Part shown: positions 63,862-64,000 of the stretch, one piece after another | Position numbering within the stretch: position 1 is the stretch's first letter | Layout of the letters: each line of letters starts with the position of its first letter | DNA from: Verrucomicrobiota bacterium | Lineage (GTDB): Bacteria; Verrucomicrobiota; Verrucomicrobiia; Limisphaerales; J093 | DNA: 64,000 nt | Assembly: GCA_029556615.1 (NCBI GenBank) | Contig: JAKQDD010000002.1 | Span: 124,001 to 188,000 of the forward strand | Direction of reading: 5' to 3' | Made by a program: the position numbers and the translations under genes | The notes under the pieces: model-generated | The model's database searches: none | Told to the model about the DNA's origin: nothing | Seen by the model: only the letters and a program-made list of their open reading frames with translations

Positions 63862-64000
63862 ATGCTGCTCACAAAGCATAGGATCGACCACGCCATCGCG
63901 GAACTCCGCGACGAGTACCTTCAGCCTCACCAACACCCGTGGATCGTGGCGTTCAGCGGGGGGAAGGACTCGACGCTCGTGCTGCACCTGGTCGTTGAGA
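63862..64000 (+). CDS. DndC/PAPS-reductase-like PP-loop protein (3' end outside window)
   Basis: Only the first 46 codons are in the window: MLLTKHRIDHAIAELRDEYL, then a helix, then WIVAFSGGKDSTLVLHLVV. The SGGKDST PP-loop binds ATP in adenylyl-transfer enzymes (PAPS reductase, DndC). The lead-in (a helix with an LxxEY pattern, a short polar turn, then PW(I/V)V.(F/Y)SGGKDST) looks most like DndC, the sulfur-handling enzyme of DNA phosphorothioation, but a phage PAPS-reductase-like protein is equally possible from this fragment. Promoter fixes the start. Confidence 0.75.
   Translation, partial: MLLTKHRIDHAIAELRDEYLQPHQHPWIVAFSGGKDSTLVLHLVVE

Noticed and set aside
1-64000. CRISPR array, rRNA, integrase or insertion sequence
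   Set aside because: No regularly spaced direct repeats, no rRNA stretches, no transposase or integrase motifs and no terminal inverted repeats were seen.

Overview
The window reads as one continuous stretch of a large, high-GC, tailed double-stranded DNA phage (or closely related element). Evidence: very large virion proteins lie end to end (1137, 1179, 1735 and 2068 aa), beside a phage-type family A DNA polymerase, a replicative helicase with a candidate loader, a CHC2 zinc-finger primase fragment, HNH endonucleases and dense packing with 4-base ATGA/GTGA overlaps. I see no rRNA, convincing tRNA or CRISPR array. The host cannot be named. Both promoter classes appear to make leaderless mRNA, a style common in Deinococcota and Actinomycetota.

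Layout. 1-26308 is mostly plus-strand and structural: an incomplete virion-like gene, a minus-strand island of small genes including a lipoprotein, a tandem-HNH endonuclease in AT-richer DNA, two paralogous giant proteins (2843-6382 and 20102-26308), a beta-helix tailspike-like protein (11693-16900), and two unexpected enzymes, a histone-deacetylase-family hydrolase (10026-10946) and a BCS1-like AAA ATPase (18806-20053). 26305-38169 is accessory: lipoproteins, a collagen-like protein, RNA 2'-phosphotransferase (KptA/Tpt1), a cation-diffusion-facilitator transporter, an HTH protein, a family 2 glycosyltransferase and many unknowns. 38166-53510 carries DNA metabolism: Dam-like methylase, DNA polymerase, primase zinc finger, a methyltransferase in pieces, DnaB-like helicase, possible loader and an SNF2-type helicase. 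53564-64000 carries RNA repair and tail-like small genes: an HNH-RNA ligase fusion convergent with RtcB, Pro-rich proteins, a P-loop kinase, a CCA-adding enzyme, a SAM methyltransferase and the start of a DndC/PAPS-reductase-like gene.

Main discovery. Twenty genes on both strands carry a 9-bp box NNCAGCTCN (core CAGCTC invariant). In 16 of them the box begins exactly 38 nt before the start codon. Most have a second element, CGAC or a variant, exactly 17 nt downstream. This places the boxes at -38/-30 and -12/-9 of a promoter whose +1 is the A of the ATG. Two further genes have the box 52 nt upstream, and there the predicted +1 begins a 14-nt leader carrying a Shine-Dalgarno sequence. Three sites are back-to-back divergent promoters built on near-palindromes. 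A second set of genes has TANNNT ending 4-7 nt before the start codon. I read this as two leaderless promoter classes, one probably host-sigma-like and one phage-specific.

Functional theme. RtcB, an Rnl-type RNA ligase, KptA and a CCA-adding enzyme together form an RNA (tRNA) repair kit, plausibly countering host tRNA-cleaving defences. Dam-like, split beta-class and DndC-like genes suggest the phage also modifies DNA.
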